DNA of 64,000 bases from Caprimulgus europaeus. Its lineage: Eukaryota > Chordata > Aves > Caprimulgiformes > Caprimulgidae. The DNA lies in NCBI GenBank assembly GCA_907165065.1, contig OU015540.1, forward strand, positions 4,138,001 to 4,202,000, read 5' to 3'. A model generated the notes under the pieces. It worked only from the letters and a program-made list of their open reading frames with translations. It searched no databases and was not told the DNA's origin. Position 1 is the first letter of the stretch; each line of letters opens with the position of its first letter. The position numbers were made by a program, and so were the translations under genes. Of the stretch, positions 61,344-64,000 are shown in pieces.

Positions 61344-63689
61344 TCCTCTGCTTTTGCTGAAAACACTTCTCAAATTTAAAATTTTGTTTGTCTTTTCCCC
61401 CATCTTGATCAGCTCCTGATGTCCCAGCACACCTGGGTCCATCCCCACCTCACTACTTGCCATGCAAGCTGCCTTCCTATACCCAAGATTTGTCCTTGCT
61501 GAGTGTATCACCCTCCCCATCGTGCTGCTGGTGGCCACCTCTCTTCCATCATGCTGCTCTTCAGAGCCACCCAGTTCCTGGGAAAAAACATCTCCTTCTC
61601 CCAGAGCTGCTGCCACTGGCGTTGCTTTTTGTGCCAGATTTATTGTGGTCCCAGAACTGATCTTCCTTTCTCAGGGCAGTCAGGTGGTGCTGGGGAAATC
61701 CATCCTGATCTTACTCTCTTCAGGTGTAGGTGGAAAAATGTTGGTCCCACGGATATTTTTGCTTTAAACAGCGTCTCTCTGGATGCATTTTAGAGCCTCA
61801 CCTAAGCACTGACGTTGGCCTGGCAGTCTTTCATCTCTCCCTTGAGTTGCTTTCCCCTTTCCTGATGATGGGGACACTGTTTTCCCTCCTCCTGTGCTGT
61901 GACACCACTCCCATCTTGCTAACGCTGTCCATCCAGATCCTGCAGCTCCTTGGGCTGCCTCCTTCGATGTTCTGGGCTGAAGGTGGAGCTGGTCAGATCT
62001 TCTGGATGTCTCCCCTCCTGAGGATGCCAGAGGTTCCTGGGTCTCTACCTCTTTCCCTGGGCTGCAAGATACACGTACTAAGAGCCAGCTACTCCTGATG
62101 GCCAACAGGCAACTTGTGGCTCATCCCAGTGAGTGATGTGGTGGTTGCTGGATGACTTGATGGAGATGTGCTAGCAGCTGGGGGTACTGCACGGACCCTA
62201 GGCTGGATTAACCACAGGAATCCAGCTCTGTTTGCAGTCTTGGATTGAAAAAGAAGTCATTAAAAGACTGAAGGCTTGAAGTGTCCGTGACTCAAAGGGC
62301 TTCTGAGTTACAACAGATCAGAGCGAAGGTGGTGTGGGCAGCCCTCCTCGCCTCTTGGCAGCAGGACACAATCTCTCCTTGCATTGCCAGGAGCTGGGGT
62401 TTTTTAAGACAAACAAGATGCTCAGGGTCTCCCCACTGCTCTGGGAATGTCACATGTGTCTCAGCTGGCTTTCTTCTTCCCTGCCTGCATCCCTACCAAC
62501 ACCAGCATCTCCCAGTGCCTGGATCAGGCCAGAGGGATGGCAGTGCTGTCCTTGGGTTCTGACTCCTGTACCCACCAGAGGACAAGAGGTTCCTGTAGGA
62601 TTGAGGTGTCCAATGTTTCTTAGACTCTTGCAACAAGGAGGGAAGCATCACAGTTGTCCTGGTCCTTGTGTTTGTTGAGCAAATGGCCAAAGGATGAAGA
62701 GCTTTCCTCCAGGCTAAGGGACTGGGCTTGGGTCTTGGCCATTGTCTGCCTGAGTGGTGGGATGGATGTGGAGATATGGGGACAGCACAGGCACGTGAAG
62801 GGCTTGGGGACATGCTGAGGGTTTGCTCAGATCTGTTCTCAGCCCAGAGCTGGTGTTTCCCTTGTGATGTCCATGGGGCTGGTGGTTACTGTCGTGGTGG
62901 TGTGGAGCTCGGCCGACACAGGGTGCCCACTGCCCGGCCGAGGAGGCTGCGGGTGCTGCTGGTGGTTAATACCAACAGAGCATCCTCTTCCTCTCCCTGG
63001 GACATGTGGCAGGGTGGGGAGGACCTGGTCCAGGCTGGGTGGCCGTGTGGCCGCTCCGATAAGCCGCTCTGGTTTCTGCTGGGGCAGATTTACAGCCGGG
63101 GAGCCAGGGGTGGGGGCGGTGATTTACGGGGGCTCCAGGCGGCTGCTGCTTCCCTCTCTGGCAAGGTCTCGGTGGTTGCACCAGGTTTTACGGCTGCTGT
63201 GACTAAGCTGTGGGTGAGTGAAAGGCTCAGCCAAGGTCACCGTGTGGTGGGACACAGGTGGGAGCAGGTCTCTCTTGGCTGTGGCTTGGAGAATGTCCCC
63301 AGCCCAGCATGGGGAGGGCTGGGACCATCAGCCTTGTTGGGGAGGGCGCTGGTTTCATGGCAGCAGAGATGCTTTCAGCTCCTTGATCCCCAACCCCATG
63401 CACTGGAACCTACCAAAGACACAAGTGAGATGAGTTTGAGGTTCTCAGCTCTCAGACCCACGTGGGAGGCAACGTCCCCCCATGAGCATCACCAGCCCCA
63501 CTAAGTCATCCCTGCACTGCCCAGTTGCATTCCCACATGTCCCTTTGACACAGACCAAGCGATGCCAGGAGGGATGAGCTGTGTCAGGCAGAGAGGAGGA
63601 GGAGGAGGATGAGGAAGGAAAGGTTAGATGCCATCACTGCGCTCCCTTCCACGCACAAGCTCCTGCCCGGGCGAGCTCCCCAGCTCTTC

Positions 63690-63860
63690 TGTTTTGTTTT
63701 AGAGGCGGCGCGGGGGCCCCAGGGCCCTGCAAACCCTCTGTGCTCGGGGTTTTATTGGCATGTGGAAACAGTTTTGTCTGGTTTCAGATCTGGCTGATCA
63801 CTAACACCCCCCCGCCCCCCCGAAAAGGGCCGACAACCGCGGGCGGCTCCACCGCACTCG
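63690..63860. other. CpG-rich patch near right edge
   Basis: Contains GGCGGCGCGGGGGCCCC, a C-run (CACCCCCCCCGCCCCCCC) and CAACCGCGGGCGGC in otherwise CpG-poor DNA. It may be an upstream promoter or enhancer for the next gene (TNRC18 is expected), but no exon is recognised. Confidence 0.3.
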
Positions 63861-64000
63861 TCTTCCTCCTCTTTCTTTTTTCTCCCCATATTGTTCTTCA
63901 AAATCCCGGCTGCTGCTGTTCTCCCCCCTCCCTTTTCTCTCCTTCCACGTCAGCTGGGGCAGAAGTGTCTGCTTTGAGTAGAAAAACTCTTTTTTTTGTT

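Larger units (their letters stand above)
50151..64000. other. Intergenic region or extended FBXL18 3' end; no recognised gene
   Basis: No coding exon was recognised to the right edge. TNRC18 is expected next in this direction from human gene order, but no part of it is identifiable. The region contains a perfect hairpin (53436-53474), an RFX/NF-Y-like composite site (54210-54229), AT-rich enhancer-like blocks (54440-55200 and 58590-58890), a good poly(A) context (55719), CR1 fragments (56390-56974, 61198-61343, possibly 60230-60280), long A and T tracts near 58561-58592 and 58912-58960, and CpG-rich sequence near 63690-63860. Confidence 0.65.

Noticed and set aside
62728-63504. 258-codon open frame on the + strand near the right edge
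   Set aside because: The translation is Gly/Trp/Arg-rich without domain character, and nothing like TNRC18 was recognised.

Overview
This window is avian nuclear DNA with two multi-exon protein-coding genes, both on the + strand: ACTB (cytoplasmic beta-actin) and FBXL18 (an F-box, leucine-rich-repeat substrate receptor). The bird assignment rests on three things. The beta-actin 3'UTR and promoter match the chicken layout as I recall it, including the zipcode right after the stop codon. The gene order ACTB then FBXL18 is the conserved amniote order. The recognisable transposons are fragments of the avian CR1 LINE. The promoter differs from the chicken one I remember, so this is probably another bird. 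High GC, abundant short minisatellites and very few transposons would suit a microchromosome.

Layout. Positions 1 to about 20.3 kb: GC-rich intergenic DNA upstream of ACTB with no gene I recognise. It holds minisatellites, several CArG boxes and a few AT-rich patches rich in TAAT motifs that look like enhancers. FSCN1, expected on this side from human gene order, is not recognisable. Positions 20.3-25.65 kb: the ACTB CpG-island promoter, noncoding exon 1, intron 1 with its own CArG box, five coding exons encoding 375 residues, and a 3'UTR with zipcode and poly(A) signal. Positions 25.65-30.6 kb: intergenic. Positions 30.6-50.1 kb: FBXL18, with a CpG-island promoter carrying repeated YY1-like motifs and five coding exons encoding 711 residues. 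Intron 3 contains a hairpin; the 11.75-kb intron 4 contains a palindromic foldback element and enhancer-like stretches. Positions 50.15-64 kb: intergenic or possible long FBXL18 3'UTR, with a perfect 15-bp hairpin, a second good poly(A) context near 55.72 kb, CR1 fragments, and a strongly enhancer-like block at 58.6-58.9 kb. The next gene expected in this direction is TNRC18, but I see no exon of it.

The two genes are not known to act in one pathway. ACTB builds cytoplasmic actin filaments and is controlled by SRF, and its mRNA by zipcode-binding protein. FBXL18 is a substrate receptor of an SCF ubiquitin ligase. I found no new protein system. The points most worth checking are the non-coding ones: the altered ACTB TATA box, a far-upstream copy of the ACTB SRF site, the YY1-type array at FBXL18, three hairpins or foldbacks, and the enhancer-like blocks. 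Conservation could not be tested here, so every conserved-element call is inference from base composition and motif content.
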